Positions 53,651 through 63,448 of a DNA stretch of 64,000 nucleotides are shown here, piece after piece. The position numbers and the translations under genes are program-made. Below the pieces are notes generated by a model. It made no database searches and was not told the origin of the DNA. It was given only the letters and a program-made list of their open reading frames with translations. The stretch is taken from assembly GCF_001423745.1 (NCBI RefSeq), contig NZ_LMPC01000001.1:125923-189922 (forward strand). The letters are read 5' to 3'. Numbering within the stretch: the first letter of the stretch is position 1; each line of letters opens with the position of its first letter. Source of the DNA: Arthrobacter sp. Leaf337. GTDB lineage: Bacteria; Actinomycetota; Actinomycetes; Actinomycetales; Micrococcaceae.

Positions 53651-54979
53651 GTGAGTACCCCTGCTGGCTGGGATCATCCCCGCACGTCCTTGTACACCGA
53701 CCACTACGAGCTGACCATGCTCCAGGCGGCGCTTCATTCAGGTGCCGCACACCGGGAGTCAGTGTTTGAGGCGTTCGCCCGCAGGCTCCCCGACGGCCGC
53801 CGCTACGGGATTGTGGCGGGAACGGGCAGGCTGCTGGAGGGCATCGCGGACTTCCGTTTCGGCGGACCCGAACTGGATTTCCTCCGCCGCTCCGGCGTGG
53901 TCAACGCCGAGACCCTGGACTACCTGGCCGGCTTCCGTTTCACCGGCGACATCTGGGGCTACGCCGAGGGCGAAGCCTATTTCCCCAACTCCCCCATCCT
54001 GATTGTGGAATCCACGTTTGCCGAAGCCTGCATCCTCGAGACCTATGTTCTCTCGGTACTCAACCACGACAGCGCCATTGCCTCCGCTGCGTCGCGCATG
54101 ATCACCGCGGCCGGCAACCGGCCCTGCATCGAAATGGGATCCCGGCGTACCCAGGAGGAATCCGCGGCCGCGGCCGCCCGCGCAGCCGTCATCGCCGGCT
54201 TTGACAGCACCTCCAACCTTGAAGCCGGACGCCGGTACGGCATCAAGACGGTGGGCACCGCCGCCCACTCCTTCACGCTCCTGCACGACACTGAACGGGA
54301 AGCCTTTGAGGCGCAGATCGCCTCGCTCGGCGCCGGAACGTCGCTGCTGGTGGACACGTACGACGTCGAAGCGGCCGTCCGCACGGCTGTGGACCTCGCG
54401 GGTCCCAAGTTGGGGGCAGTCCGGCTCGACTCCGGAGACCTCGTGGCGCAGGCCCAGTGGGTCCGCCGGTTGCTGGACGAACTCGGCAACGAGAACACCA
54501 AGATCGTGGTCACCTCGGACCTGGATGAATACGCCATCGCGGCGCTGCAATCCGCACCGGTTGACTCCTACGGCGTGGGCACCTCGCTGGTCACCGGGTC
54601 CGGCGCCCCCACCGCAAGCATGGTCTACAAACTCGTCAGCCGAACCGACGACTCCGGGGAATTCGTGTCAGTAGCCAAAGCTGCCAAGAACAAGACGAGC
54701 AAGGGCGGCCGGAAATACGCGCTGCGCAGGCTCAACGAACGGGGCGTCGCCACCCACGAGATGGTGGGAGTGGGCCACGCGCCCGGGGACGACGGCAATG
54801 ACCGCCAGTTGCTGCAGCAGTTCATCAAGAACGGCGAACTGCTCCCTGGCTGGACCGGCACCGAGGGCGTGTTCCGCGCCCGCCAGCGGCACATTGACTC
54901 CATGGCGGAACTTCCGGCGGTCGTCAACCGCCTGCAACGCGGCGAGCCGGCCATCCCCACCGTCTACGAGGAGAACTGA
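53651..54979 (+). CDS. pncB: Nicotinate phosphoribosyltransferase
   Basis: Converts nicotinate and PRPP to nicotinate mononucleotide in NAD salvage. 442 residues. Motifs: LYTDHYELTMLQAAL, VFEAFARRLPDGRRYGIVAG, EMGSRRTQEESAAAAARAAVIAGFDSTSN (split), GTAAHSFTLLHDTEREAF (phosphorylated His region), LLVDTYDVEAAV, VRLDSGDL. GTG start. TGATG overlap with pncA. Confidence 0.97.
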   Translation: MSTPAGWDHPRTSLYTDHYELTMLQAALHSGAAHRESVFEAFARRLPDGRRYGIVAGTGRLLEGIADFRFGGPELDFLRRSGVVNAETLDYLAGFRFTGDIWGYAEGEAYFPNSPILIVESTFAEACILETYVLSVLNHDSAIASAASRMITAAGNRPCIEMGSRRTQEESAAAAARAAVIAGFDSTSNLEAGRRYGIKTVGTAAHSFTLLHDTEREAFEAQIASLGAGTSLLVDTYDVEAAVRTAVDLAGPKLGAVRLDSGDLVAQAQWVRRLLDELGNENTKIVVTSDLDEYAIAALQSAPVDSYGVGTSLVTGSGAPTASMVYKLVSRTDDSGEFVSVAKAAKNKTSKGGRKYALRRLNERGVATHEMVGVGHAPGDDGNDRQLLQQFIKNGELLPGWTGTEGVFRARQRHIDSMAELPAVVNRLQRGEPAIPTVYEEN

Positions 54980-55629
54980 TGTCACGCGCCCTGATCATTG
55001 TTGATGTGCAGAACGATTTCTGCGAAGGCGGCTCGCTGGCTGTCAAAGGCGGGGCGGACGTAGCGGGGGCCATCAGCGAATACGTGGACGCCCACCACGG
55101 CCAGTTCGACCACATCGTGGCCACCCAGGACTGGCACATCGAGCCCGGCGCCCACTTCGCGGAGAGCCCCGACTTCATTGACTCGTGGCCGCCGCACTGC
55201 GTTGCCGGGACGCGCGGGGCGGAACTGCACCCGGACCTGGACACGGAGTACATCCAGGCCTATTTCCGCAAAGGCCAGTTCACTGCCGCCTACTCCGGCT
55301 TTGAAGGCATTCTTGCCCCCGAGGACGCGGTTCCCACAGGTGACCGGAATCCCGGCGCCCTGCCGTTGCCGGAGGACACGGAGGCATTCACCGCCAGTTC
55401 ATTCGCCGACGAGGACGCCATCGGCCTGGACGACTGGCTGCAGAGCCACGATGTAGAGGATGTGGTGATCGTGGGCATCGCCACCGACTACTGCGTTATG
55501 GCCACGGCCCTGGACGCCGTCCAGGCCGGCTATTCCGTGACGGTGGTCCGGAACCTCACGGCAGGAATCGCAGCCGACCTCGACGACGCCTACGCCGAGA
55601 TGGAACTCGGCGGAGTGGACCTGGCCTGA
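54979..55629 (+). CDS. pncA: Nicotinamidase
   Basis: Hydrolyses nicotinamide to nicotinate, feeding PncB. 216 residues of the isochorismatase fold. Triad Asp in IIVDVQNDFCEGGSL, Lys in QAYFRKGQ, Cys in GIATDYCVMATALDAV; metal region ATQDWHIEPGAHFAESP. Its ATG overlaps the pncB stop, so the two are coupled. Confidence 0.96.
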   Translation: MSRALIIVDVQNDFCEGGSLAVKGGADVAGAISEYVDAHHGQFDHIVATQDWHIEPGAHFAESPDFIDSWPPHCVAGTRGAELHPDLDTEYIQAYFRKGQFTAAYSGFEGILAPEDAVPTGDRNPGALPLPEDTEAFTASSFADEDAIGLDDWLQSHDVEDVVIVGIATDYCVMATALDAVQAGYSVTVVRNLTAGIAADLDDAYAEMELGGVDLA

Positions 55630-55708
55630 CGTGGACTTCCCTTGGCGTGCACGTGGCCTGAGCCGCGTCCGCGTTGCCGGCGGGTGCCGGGCTTAGCTGG
55701 TCCGGGCG

Positions 55709-57493
55709 CTATTTCCGGCCGATGAACCAGTCCTGAAGCTTCCGCAGCCTGGCCTGCAACTGTTCCTCGTTGGCCTGCGCCACCGGCGGGCCGCCGCACA
55801 CAGTTCGGAGTTTCGTATGCACCACCCCGTGCGGGGTTCCGGTCCGCGCGGACCATGCGGCCACGTTCTTGGCCAGTTCGTTGCGCAGGTCCATAAGCAT
55901 CCGGTGATCGGGTACGGCGGGGGCCGCCTGCGAGGCAGCAGATTCAACCGACCGGAGCTTTTTCCGGCTCTGCTGTTCATGCTGGCGCTGGCGCAGCAGC
56001 GTACCCACCTGTTCGGCGTCCAGAAGTCCCGGAATGCCCAGGAAGTCCAGTTCGTCGTCGGATCCGATGTCGCCGCCGGTGCCGAACTCGCCGCCGTCGA
56101 ACAGCACGCGGTCGAATGATGCCTGCGAGTCGAGGGCCTCAAATTTGCCCTTGGTGAGGCTGTCGGATGCCTTGTCCTCCCTGTTGGCCTCGTCCATGAG
56201 CGAGTCCTCGGGATTGAACAGGCCGTCCGGGTCTTCTTTCTCCGGCCGGTCCAGGGCGTGGTCGCGTTCAGCCTCCATCGAGTTCGCCAGCGCGGTCAGT
56301 TGCGGAACCGACGGCAGGAACACCGACGCCGTTTCGCCGCGCTTCCGGGCGCGGACAAAGCGGCCGACGGCCTGGGCGAAGAACAGCGGCGTGGACGTGG
56401 ACGTGGCATAGACGCCCACCGACAGCCGGGGAACGTCCACGCCTTCGGACACCATGCGGACCGCCACCATCCAGCGCTTATCGCTGGCAGTGAATTCCTC
56501 GATTTTGCTGGATGCCTTGACGTCATCGGAAAGGATCACGGTGGGTGATTCACCCGTGATCTTCTTCAGCTGGCCGGCGTAGGCGCGTGCGTCCTCGTGG
56601 TCGGTGGCAATCACCAGGCCGCCGGCATCGGGTACGGTCCGGCGGACCTCGCTCAGGCGTTTGTCCGCTCCAGCCAGCACGGCCGGGATCCATTCGCCTG
56701 CGGGGTTGAGCGCTGTCCTCCAAGCCTGCGAAATGATGTCCTTGGTGACGGCCGACTCGCCAAGGGACGCCGCCATCTCCTCGCCGCCGCTGGTGCGCCA
56801 GCGCATCTGGCCCGAGTAGGCCATGAACATGACAGGACGGACCACGTGGTCGCGCAGGGCGTTGCCGTAGCCGTAGGTGTAGTCAGCCTTGGAGCGGCGG
56901 ATGCCGTCCCGGTCCTCGGCGTACTCCACGAACGGAATGGGCGAAGTGTCGGAGCGGAAGGGAGTACCCGTGAGTGAAAGCCGGCGTGCGGCCGGATCGA
57001 AGGCCTCGCGGAGGCCGTCACCCCAGGACAGGGCTTCGCCGCCGTGGTGGATCTCGTCCAGGATCACCAAGGTACGGGCTGCCTCGGTCTTCGCGCGGTG
57101 CAGCATGGGCTTGCTGGCAACCTGGGCATAAGTCACGGCCACGCCGATGAAGCCGCGGCCGTGCTGCCCGTCCGCATTCTTGAAGTTGGGGTCGATCGCG
57201 ATGCCCACGCGGGCCGCTGCGTCAGCCCACTGCCGTTTGAGGTGGTCCGTGGGCGCCACGATGGTCACACGGTTCACAGTGCCGGCCTCGATCAGCATCG
57301 ACGCCACACGCAGGGCGAAGGTGGTCTTGCCTGCGCCGGGCGTTGCCACCGCCAGGAAGTCCCTGGGGCCGGTGGCAAAATAGCGGTCGAGCGCTTCCTG
57401 CTGCCACGCACGGAGCTTCTGCGCGGTCCCCCACGCCGCCCGCTCGGGATAGGCCGGCGGCAGAGTTGGCCCGCCAAAGAGTGTCTCGGTCAC
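55709..57493 (-). CDS. DEAD/DEAH box helicase
   Basis: 594-residue SF2 helicase with UvrB/XPB-like style. Q-like motif LRAWQQEALDRYF, Walker A ATPGAGKTTFALRVA (about 50-64), motif Ia IVAPTDHLKRQW, Walker B VILDEIHHGG, motif III SLTGTPFR, and motif VI AQAVGRFVRARKRGE. The C-terminal 190 residues are acidic, then helical, with no known nuclease motif. GTG start. The pair with a DUF3039 gene directly upstream on the same strand is conserved in actinobacteria; role unknown, probably repair or RNA metabolism. Confidence 0.93.
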   Translation of the reverse strand: MTETLFGGPTLPPAYPERAAWGTAQKLRAWQQEALDRYFATGPRDFLAVATPGAGKTTFALRVASMLIEAGTVNRVTIVAPTDHLKRQWADAAARVGIAIDPNFKNADGQHGRGFIGVAVTYAQVASKPMLHRAKTEAARTLVILDEIHHGGEALSWGDGLREAFDPAARRLSLTGTPFRSDTSPIPFVEYAEDRDGIRRSKADYTYGYGNALRDHVVRPVMFMAYSGQMRWRTSGGEEMAASLGESAVTKDIISQAWRTALNPAGEWIPAVLAGADKRLSEVRRTVPDAGGLVIATDHEDARAYAGQLKKITGESPTVILSDDVKASSKIEEFTASDKRWMVAVRMVSEGVDVPRLSVGVYATSTSTPLFFAQAVGRFVRARKRGETASVFLPSVPQLTALANSMEAERDHALDRPEKEDPDGLFNPEDSLMDEANREDKASDSLTKGKFEALDSQASFDRVLFDGGEFGTGGDIGSDDELDFLGIPGLLDAEQVGTLLRQRQHEQQSRKKLRSVESAASQAAPAVPDHRMLMDLRNELAKNVAAWSARTGTPHGVVHTKLRTVCGGPPVAQANEEQLQARLRKLQDWFIGRK

Positions 57494-57707
57494 GCAGAGC
57501 CCTCAATTCCCCGCATTGCGGCAGCCGTGAGCGAAAGACACATAAACATAAACACCAATCTGTTCCGGAGGAGCCGCACTGCTCCGGTCATCAAAATCAT
57601 CGTGGTCACGGGACTTGCGCAGCAGAGATTGCGCCCCATGGTTGTCTTGCCCCGCCCCGGCCGGGCGGGCCGGTCACTGGCCTAAGCCAGATGACCGGTG
57701 AACGGCC

Positions 57708-58034
57708 CTATTTGCCGGAATCGCCGTCGGAGCCCTTGCCGCCGTCCTTGCCGGGACGCAGGCCTTCATAGACCTCCTTGCACTCCGGGCAGACCGGGAA
57801 CTTCTGCGGATCGCGGCCGGGAGTCCACACCTTGCCGCACAGTGCGATGACCGGCTCGCCCGTCATGGCTGATTCCATGATCTTCTCTTTGCGCACGTAG
57901 TGGGAGAACCGTTCCCGGTCACCGGGTTCAACTTCCTCGCGCACTTCCTCGCGCTCGATAGTGGCCGTGGACGTTCCTGGTCCGGAAAGCTCGCGCATCG
58001 GGTCGTTTTCGAGGGGGTCCGTCATGCTAGTCAT
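57708..58034 (-). CDS. DUF3039 small zinc-ribbon-like protein
   Basis: 108 residues. RERFSHYVRKEKIMESAMTGEPVIALCGKVWTPGRDPQKFPVCPECKEVYEGL (split) is the DUF3039 signature; three cysteines (LCGK, VCPEC) and the HY could bind zinc. Acidic N-terminus and Gly/Ser/Lys tail. TAAGAT (minus strand, 58042-58047) lies 7 nt before the ATG at 58034 and decides between three in-frame ATGs. Confidence 0.92.
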   Translation of the reverse strand: MTSMTDPLENDPMRELSGPGTSTATIEREEVREEVEPGDRERFSHYVRKEKIMESAMTGEPVIALCGKVWTPGRDPQKFPVCPECKEVYEGLRPGKDGGKGSDGDSGK

Positions 58035-58081
58035 GGCATCCATCTTAGCCGTTGTGCCGGACAAAAAACCGGACCTCCGAA

Positions 58082-58864
58082 CTACAGGCCCTGCCAAGCG
58101 GGCTTGTTGTCATACGTGTGGCGGTAGTAATCGGCCAGCCTGAGCGATGACGCGGCGGCCTCGTCCACCAGGACGGTGACGTGGGGGTGCATTTGCAGGA
58201 CGGACGCGGCGCAGATGGCAGCCACCGGCCCTTCAACGAAGTCCCGGACAGCCTGCGCTTTTTGGGCACCGGTGGCTATCAAGATCACATGGCGGGCCTC
58301 CATGATGGTGCCCAGCCCCTGGGTGATCACATGGTGGGGAACATCATGGATGCTGGTGAAGAACCTGGCGTTGTCCCGGCGTGTCTGCTCGATGAGGCTC
58401 TTGATCCTCGTCCTGGACGCCAGCGACGAGCCGGGCTCGTTGAATCCGATGTGACCGTCGGTGCCTACACCCAGTAGCTGGAGGTCCACCCCGCCGGCTG
58501 CCCTGATGGCGTCCTCGTAGGCCTGGCAGGCCGCCGGGATGTCAGCCGCCAGGCCGTCGGGAGTGTGTACGTTTTCCGGTGCAATGTTCACCCGGTCCGT
58601 GAACTCCCGGCGGATGACCTCCCGGTAGGACTGGGGATGCCCCTGCTCCAGGCCCACGTATTCGTCCAGTGCAAAAGCGCGGGCACGGCTGAAGTCGAGG
58701 CCGCCGTCGTCATGACGGCGGGCGAGTTCGTCATAGACGGGCAACGGGGACACCCCCGTTGCCAGACCGAGCACCGCGTCGGGCTTACGGCGCAGCAGGG
58801 CCTCGACGGCGTCGGCCGCAAGGGACCCGATCTGTTTGCTCCCCGGAAGAATAACCACTTCCAT
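58082..58864 (-). CDS. nagB: Glucosamine-6-phosphate deaminase
   Basis: Converts glucosamine-6-phosphate to fructose-6-phosphate and ammonia. 260 residues. Motifs: VLGLATGVSPLPVYDELAR, ARAFALDEYVGLEQGHPQSY (catalytic Asp), LLGVGTDGHIGFNEPGSSL, ILIATGAQKAQAVRDFVEGP. ATG with AAAGG upstream. nagA is not adjacent. Confidence 0.96.
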   Translation of the reverse strand: MEVVILPGSKQIGSLAADAVEALLRRKPDAVLGLATGVSPLPVYDELARRHDDGGLDFSRARAFALDEYVGLEQGHPQSYREVIRREFTDRVNIAPENVHTPDGLAADIPAACQAYEDAIRAAGGVDLQLLGVGTDGHIGFNEPGSSLASRTRIKSLIEQTRRDNARFFTSIHDVPHHVITQGLGTIMEARHVILIATGAQKAQAVRDFVEGPVAAICAASVLQMHPHVTVLVDEAAASSLRLADYYRHTYDNKPAWQGL

Positions 58865-58913
58865 GGCGTACCGCCTTTCCGCATCCAGTACTACTAATCA
58901 TGGCCCAACCGGC

Positions 58914-60485
58914 CTAGCGGTTGACTGAAAGCTGTGCCAGAAGTTCCGGGCCGCGGGCGTCGAGCCATTTCCCGCCAAGGCGGACCCCTGCCGCAAAGAG
59001 GACGAGGCCCAGCACCGGGCCGAGCACCAGGTTGATCCAGCCGGGCACCATGCTGCCTGTCACGGACTGCGTGATGACCAGGGCCGCCTCCGGCAGCACC
59101 AGCACCATCAGCACGCCCATCCCGCCGAACTGGACCGCCATGGTCTGGGCAACGTTTCCGGGCGGCTTCTTGAACGGACTGTCGCCGGGGAGGGGTACCG
59201 CCACCGTGTACCGTGCCGAGATCACGGATGCCAGGCCGAGCCCGGTGAACAGGACCCCCAGGGCGAGGCCCAGCAGCGCCGGCAGCCACTCCCAGTTCCC
59301 GGTGAAGAAGAACGGGCCGACGCTGAAAACCAGCACGATGGGTAGCGCAAACGCCAGGCAGGCCAGGGCGCGCCCCAGCCTGTCGTGGACGCCGCGGACG
59401 CCGCTGGACAAATGGAGGGCAAACGCTGTGTTGTCGTAGGACACGTCCGCTGAAATCGACCATGCCAGCAGGAAAGCCGCCAGCGGACCGATGATCGCCA
59501 GCACTCCGTAATCACCGGTCTGGCTCGCCTGGAAGAACATCAGGACGGGCAGGAGCGGGATGACCACCAGCGACCCCGAATAACGGGGGTCCCTGATCCA
59601 ATACGTGAGGGCCCTGGCCGTAATAGCGCCGACGGGCGTGGCCGGCAGCACACCGAAGAGGCCCATCCGGCCGCCGCGCTTCCTGCTGCCCGCTGCGTAC
59701 GGCGGCGTGACCAGGGCACGCTGCAGGAGCACCTTCCAGCACCAGGCGAGGCCTGCCAGTGTTGCCAGCGCGATCAGGAACTTGAGCCCGGCCGGTCCAT
59801 ACCGGGCCGCCGCCGCGTCGCCGCCGAGTGACCATGCGGCACCGGCAGGCGTCCACGCCAGGAAACGGGCCAGATCAGTCAGGAATCCGGCGGAGCCTGC
59901 GGCTCCCTGGGCCACGAAGGCCACGATCGGTCCCATGAGCATCAGGGGCACCATAAAGGCGAGCGCGCTGACATCCTTGAACCGCCGGGAGGATGCCAGG
60001 CCGGCAGTCGCCGTCGTCACCACTTTGGAAAGGACAATGCACGTCAGCACGCCGAGCACGGCGCCCGCTATGGCGGCCGCAACGGCCGGCGCTCCCCTGC
60101 TCCACGTGCCCACCGTGGCAAGCGCCACCAGCGCCGTGGCGATGCCGGGGATCCCGATCAGTCCGCCGAGGGCCAGGCCGGTGAGCAGCTGCGGCATGGG
60201 GACTGCCGCCGTGGTGAAGCGTGCCGGGTCCAGGGTCATGTCCGCCGAGGACGCAATGACGGGGACCACTCCCCAGCCCAGGACCGCCGCGGAACCGCCC
60301 AGCACCACCACGGTCTGGGCGAGCTCCAGGTCGGCCCTCCGGAGCAGGACGAGCGCCACTCCAAAGAAGCCGGCAATTCCCAGGGCATACAGCCCGCCGA
60401 TGATCAGTCCCAGGAGCTGCCACGGGCTCCGCCGGAGGCTGTTGCGCAGAAGCGTCAGCTTGAGCCTTAGAAGGTGCGCAACCAT
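58914..60485 (-). CDS. ABC transporter permease (about 12 helices)
   Basis: 523-residue integral membrane protein with long hydrophobic stretches, e.g. WQLLGLIIGGLYALGIAGFFG and VMFMVPLMLMGPIVAFVA-type segments. No family signature beyond ABC-2-like exporters. Start at 60485, overlapping the ATPase gene by 19 bp, so the two genes form one exporter. The ATG sits inside the ATPase frame and translation must be coupled. Substrate unknown. Confidence 0.88.
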   Translation of the reverse strand: MVAHLLRLKLTLLRNSLRRSPWQLLGLIIGGLYALGIAGFFGVALVLLRRADLELAQTVVVLGGSAAVLGWGVVPVIASSADMTLDPARFTTAAVPMPQLLTGLALGGLIGIPGIATALVALATVGTWSRGAPAVAAAIAGAVLGVLTCIVLSKVVTTATAGLASSRRFKDVSALAFMVPLMLMGPIVAFVAQGAAGSAGFLTDLARFLAWTPAGAAWSLGGDAAAARYGPAGLKFLIALATLAGLAWCWKVLLQRALVTPPYAAGSRKRGGRMGLFGVLPATPVGAITARALTYWIRDPRYSGSLVVIPLLPVLMFFQASQTGDYGVLAIIGPLAAFLLAWSISADVSYDNTAFALHLSSGVRGVHDRLGRALACLAFALPIVLVFSVGPFFFTGNWEWLPALLGLALGVLFTGLGLASVISARYTVAVPLPGDSPFKKPPGNVAQTMAVQFGGMGVLMVLVLPEAALVITQSVTGSMVPGWINLVLGPVLGLVLFAAGVRLGGKWLDARGPELLAQLSVNR

Positions 60486-61273
60486 TCCAGCCCCTCCGTC
60501 TGGCTCCGGCCCCCCACTAGCTGGACAAAGCGGTCCTCCAGCGAGGCGCCGGCCCGGACTTCCTCCACCGTGCCGGCCGCCAGCAGCCTGCCCGCAGCAA
60601 CAACCGCCACGTGGTCGCACATCCGCTGCACGAGGTCCATGACATGGCTGGAGACGATCACCGTTCCGCCGGAACCCACGTAGCGGTCCAGGATGTCCCT
60701 GATATTCGCCGCGGAAACCGGGTCCACCGATTCGAAGGGTTCATCCAGCACCAGCAGCCTGGGCGCGTGGATGAGTGCTGATGCGAGGGCGATCTTTTTG
60801 GTCATGCCGGCCGAATAGTCCACAACGAGGGTTCCGGCGTCGGCACTCAGATCAAGCGCCGCCAGGAGTTCCGCCACCCTGGCGGACACGACGTCCTTGT
60901 CCATCCCACGCAGCAGGCCCGCGTAGCTCACCAGCTGCTCCCCGGTCAGCCGGTCAAACAGCCGCACGCCGTCGGTGAGGATGCCCATGAGCTTCTTGGC
61001 TTCGAGCGGCCGTGCCCAGACGTCGGTGCCGTGCACCAGGGCCGTGCCGAAGTCCGGCCGGAGCAGCCCCGTGGCCATGGACAGCGTGGTGGTCTTCCCG
61101 GCGCCGTTGGGACCCACGATCCCGTAGAAGGACCCTGCCGGCACGTCGAGGCTGAGGCCGTCCACAGCGATCTTCCCGCCGAAGCGTTTGGCGAGGCCGC
61201 GGATGGACAGCGCCGGAACAGGGTGGTCCTGGGGGCCGGCGGACGGACGCAGACCGGGTTGCGGTTCAGTCAT
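60467..61273 (-). CDS. ABC transporter ATP-binding protein
   Basis: 268 residues. Walker A GIVGPNGAGKTTTLSMATGLLRP, signature YSAGMTKKIALASALIH, Walker B LLVLDEPFESVDP, H-loop TVIVSSHVMDLVQ. The signature is not the usual LSGGQ but resembles exporter ATPases of the ABC-2 type. TACGCT (minus strand, 61280-61285) is 6 nt before the ATG. Confidence 0.95.
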   Translation of the reverse strand: MTEPQPGLRPSAGPQDHPVPALSIRGLAKRFGGKIAVDGLSLDVPAGSFYGIVGPNGAGKTTTLSMATGLLRPDFGTALVHGTDVWARPLEAKKLMGILTDGVRLFDRLTGEQLVSYAGLLRGMDKDVVSARVAELLAALDLSADAGTLVVDYSAGMTKKIALASALIHAPRLLVLDEPFESVDPVSAANIRDILDRYVGSGGTVIVSSHVMDLVQRMCDHVAVVAAGRLLAAGTVEEVRAGASLEDRFVQLVGGRSQTEGLEWLRTF

Positions 61274-61328
61274 GGTGCCAGCGTAGCCTCCCGTCCGCGC
61301 GGGGAGGATCGTCCGTAGGGGTTACTTC

Positions 61329-62429
61329 CTAGAACGAATGGCGGGGAACCGCACGCTCATACTGCGGGACCCATGGCATCTCGTGGCCGAGTTGGAAGGC
61401 CGCGCGCAGCCACCAATGCGGGTCGCGGAGCGCGGCCCGCGCAATGAAGACTGCGTCAGCCTGTCCCGTGGCTACGGCGTGTTCCGCCTGCCCGGCCGAG
61501 GTCAGGAGTCCCACGGTGCCGGTGCGGATGCCCGCCTCGCGCTTGATCCGGGCTGCGAACCCGGTCTGGTAGCCGGGACCGGCCGGAATCTGCTGGTGCG
61601 CCACGGCGCCGCCGCTGGAGACGTCCACCAGGTCCACCCCGTGCTCGGCGGCGGCGCTGGCCAGCCGGACGGAGGCGGCGGCGTCGATCCCGCCGTCGGC
61701 CCAGTCCGAGGCGGAGATCCGCAACAGCAGCGGCATGGAGTCGGGAATGACGTTGCGAACGGCGTCCACCACGGCCAGGGTGAGCCGGTTCCGTCCGGTT
61801 TCGTCCCCTCCCCAGGCGTCCGTCCGGTCGTTAATGAGCGGGCTCTGGAACTGGTGGAGCAGGTAGCCGTGCGCACCGTGGATTTCGATCGTGTCGAACC
61901 CTGCGTCGACCGCCCGGACGGCGGCCGCTGCGAAGTCGGCAATCACGCCGTCAATCTCCGCCTCGGTCATGGCGGCGGGTGCCGCATAGCCGTCGAACGC
62001 GCCGGTGCCGGGACCCATGGTCTGCCAGCCGCCGTCGGACGCCGGCACTGACCCGCGTTTCCCCGAGAAGGGCCAGTACGTCGAAGCCTTCCGGCCGGCG
62101 TGCGCCAGCTGGGTGCCGATCTTGGCGTCAGCGGCGCCGTAGCGGTGCACAAACACCGTGATCCGCTCCCAGGCTGCGGCCTGCTCGTCGTTGTAGAGAC
62201 CGGCGTCGAGCGGGCTGATCCGGCCGGCCGCATTCACTGCGGCCGCCTCGGTGAGGATCAGCGCGGCTCCGCCGGTGGCGAAGGAACCCAGGTGCATGAG
62301 GTGCCAGTCGTGCGGAACGCCTTCCCCGGTGTCCGGGCCGCAGCTGTACTGGCACATGGGGGAAACCCAGCCGCGGTGGCGGAGCGTCAGTGAGCGCAGC
62401 TCCAGCGGCGAGAAAAGCGCCGACGACAT
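61329..62429 (-). CDS. Old Yellow Enzyme family NADH:flavin oxidoreductase (YqjM/NamA-like)
   Basis: FMN-dependent ene-reductase, 366 residues. Cys26 in SPMCQYSCGPD is the redox-tuning cysteine of the YqjM class; QLAHAGRKAST, EIHGAHGYLLHQFQSPLINDRTD (substrate His/His region) and the late IARAALRDPHWWLRAA are conserved. Reduces activated C=C bonds; natural substrate unknown. ATG overlaps the upstream stop by one base (TAATG). Confidence 0.95.
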   Translation of the reverse strand: MSSALFSPLELRSLTLRHRGWVSPMCQYSCGPDTGEGVPHDWHLMHLGSFATGGAALILTEAAAVNAAGRISPLDAGLYNDEQAAAWERITVFVHRYGAADAKIGTQLAHAGRKASTYWPFSGKRGSVPASDGGWQTMGPGTGAFDGYAAPAAMTEAEIDGVIADFAAAAVRAVDAGFDTIEIHGAHGYLLHQFQSPLINDRTDAWGGDETGRNRLTLAVVDAVRNVIPDSMPLLLRISASDWADGGIDAAASVRLASAAAEHGVDLVDVSSGGAVAHQQIPAGPGYQTGFAARIKREAGIRTGTVGLLTSAGQAEHAVATGQADAVFIARAALRDPHWWLRAAFQLGHEMPWVPQYERAVPRHSF

Positions 62430-63448
62430 TAAAACAGCACCCGTGCCAGCCCCTGCCGCGCCTTGGCGACGCGTTCGTCGGACGGGCCCACCACCTCGAA
62501 GAGCTCCAGCAGCCGTACCCGGGCAGTCTCTCGTTCCGGGCCGAAGTTCCGGCCGATGAAGCCGACGATCCGGCCCAGGGCGTCGTCAATGTGGCCGCCG
62601 GCGATGTCCAGGTCCGCCACGCCCAGCTGGGCATCAAGGTTGTCCGGCTGCTCGGCGGCGAGCTGGCGCAGCGCTTCACCGTCGGGACCGGTCAGGGCCT
62701 GCAGCCGGTCCATCAGCTCCACCTGGGCGAGTCCGGCCTTGGCCTCGGCATCCGCGGGCATCTCCAGCAGGGCCTGCCGGTAGGCCGCGGCCGCGGCGGC
62801 GAAGTCTCCTGCTTCGATGGCGTCGTAGGCGGCCTGGTGCAGCGGCGGCAGCGGGGCCGGCTCGGCCTCGGCGGGGGCGTTTCCGGCGCCACCCAGGCTC
62901 CCGGTGACTCCGTTGGCTGCGGCGACCTTCAGCAGTTCATCCAGCAGGCTGCGCACCTGCTGTTCGTCGGCTCCGCCCTGGAACAGGGGCACCGGCTGGC
63001 CCTTCACCACTGCCACCGCGGTGGGAACAGCCTGTACCTGGAACGCCTGCGCAAGCTGCGGGAAGGCGTCGATGTCCGCGGCGCCCAAGACCAGGCGTCC
63101 GCCGTAGCTGTTGATGATGTCTTCGAGGACGTTGAGCAGCTCGCCTGAAGCGGGCGAGTAGCTGGCCCACAGGCCGAACACCACGGGCACCTGCGCCGAA
63201 AGCTCAACGAGCTGCTGGAAGTTGGCCTCGGTGACCTCGACCCGGAGCGGCTGGCCGCCCGTCTCCGGGGCCCCTTGGGCCATTGCTGACGGCGGGGCTG
63301 CGCCCGCCGGCCCGGCAGTTGGGGCTGCAGAGGACTGCCCGGCCGGTGGCGCCGTGCGCTGTTTCAGGCTGGAAAGGTCGACGGCGCCGCGCAGGTTAAG
63401 CTGGCTGGCAGCGGCCGGAGGGACTGGACGGGAGGCTGGCGAACTCAT
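62429..63448 (-). CDS. CnoX/YbbN-like thioredoxin-TPR protein lacking the CxxC
   Basis: 339 residues: about 75 disordered Ala/Pro residues, a thioredoxin fold (about 75-175: RVEVTEANFQQLVELSAQVPVVFGLWASYSPASGELL split at Val, then FQVQAVPTAVAVVKGQPV) and C-terminal helical TPR-like repeats. Where thioredoxin has WCGPC this has WASYS, so no redox pair. Such proteins (YbbN/CnoX) act as chaperone holdases. TAGAGT (minus strand, 63456-63461) is 7 nt before the ATG, which is also close to GGAGG. Confidence 0.93.
   Translation of the reverse strand: MSSPASRPVPPAAASQLNLRGAVDLSSLKQRTAPPAGQSSAAPTAGPAGAAPPSAMAQGAPETGGQPLRVEVTEANFQQLVELSAQVPVVFGLWASYSPASGELLNVLEDIINSYGGRLVLGAADIDAFPQLAQAFQVQAVPTAVAVVKGQPVPLFQGGADEQQVRSLLDELLKVAAANGVTGSLGGAGNAPAEAEPAPLPPLHQAAYDAIEAGDFAAAAAAYRQALLEMPADAEAKAGLAQVELMDRLQALTGPDGEALRQLAAEQPDNLDAQLGVADLDIAGGHIDDALGRIVGFIGRNFGPERETARVRLLELFEVVGPSDERVAKARQGLARVLF

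Noticed and set aside
57494..57707. Possible small gene between the helicase and DUF3039
   Set aside because: No ORF with a start signal; only a GC-rich imperfect inverted repeat near 57650-57670.
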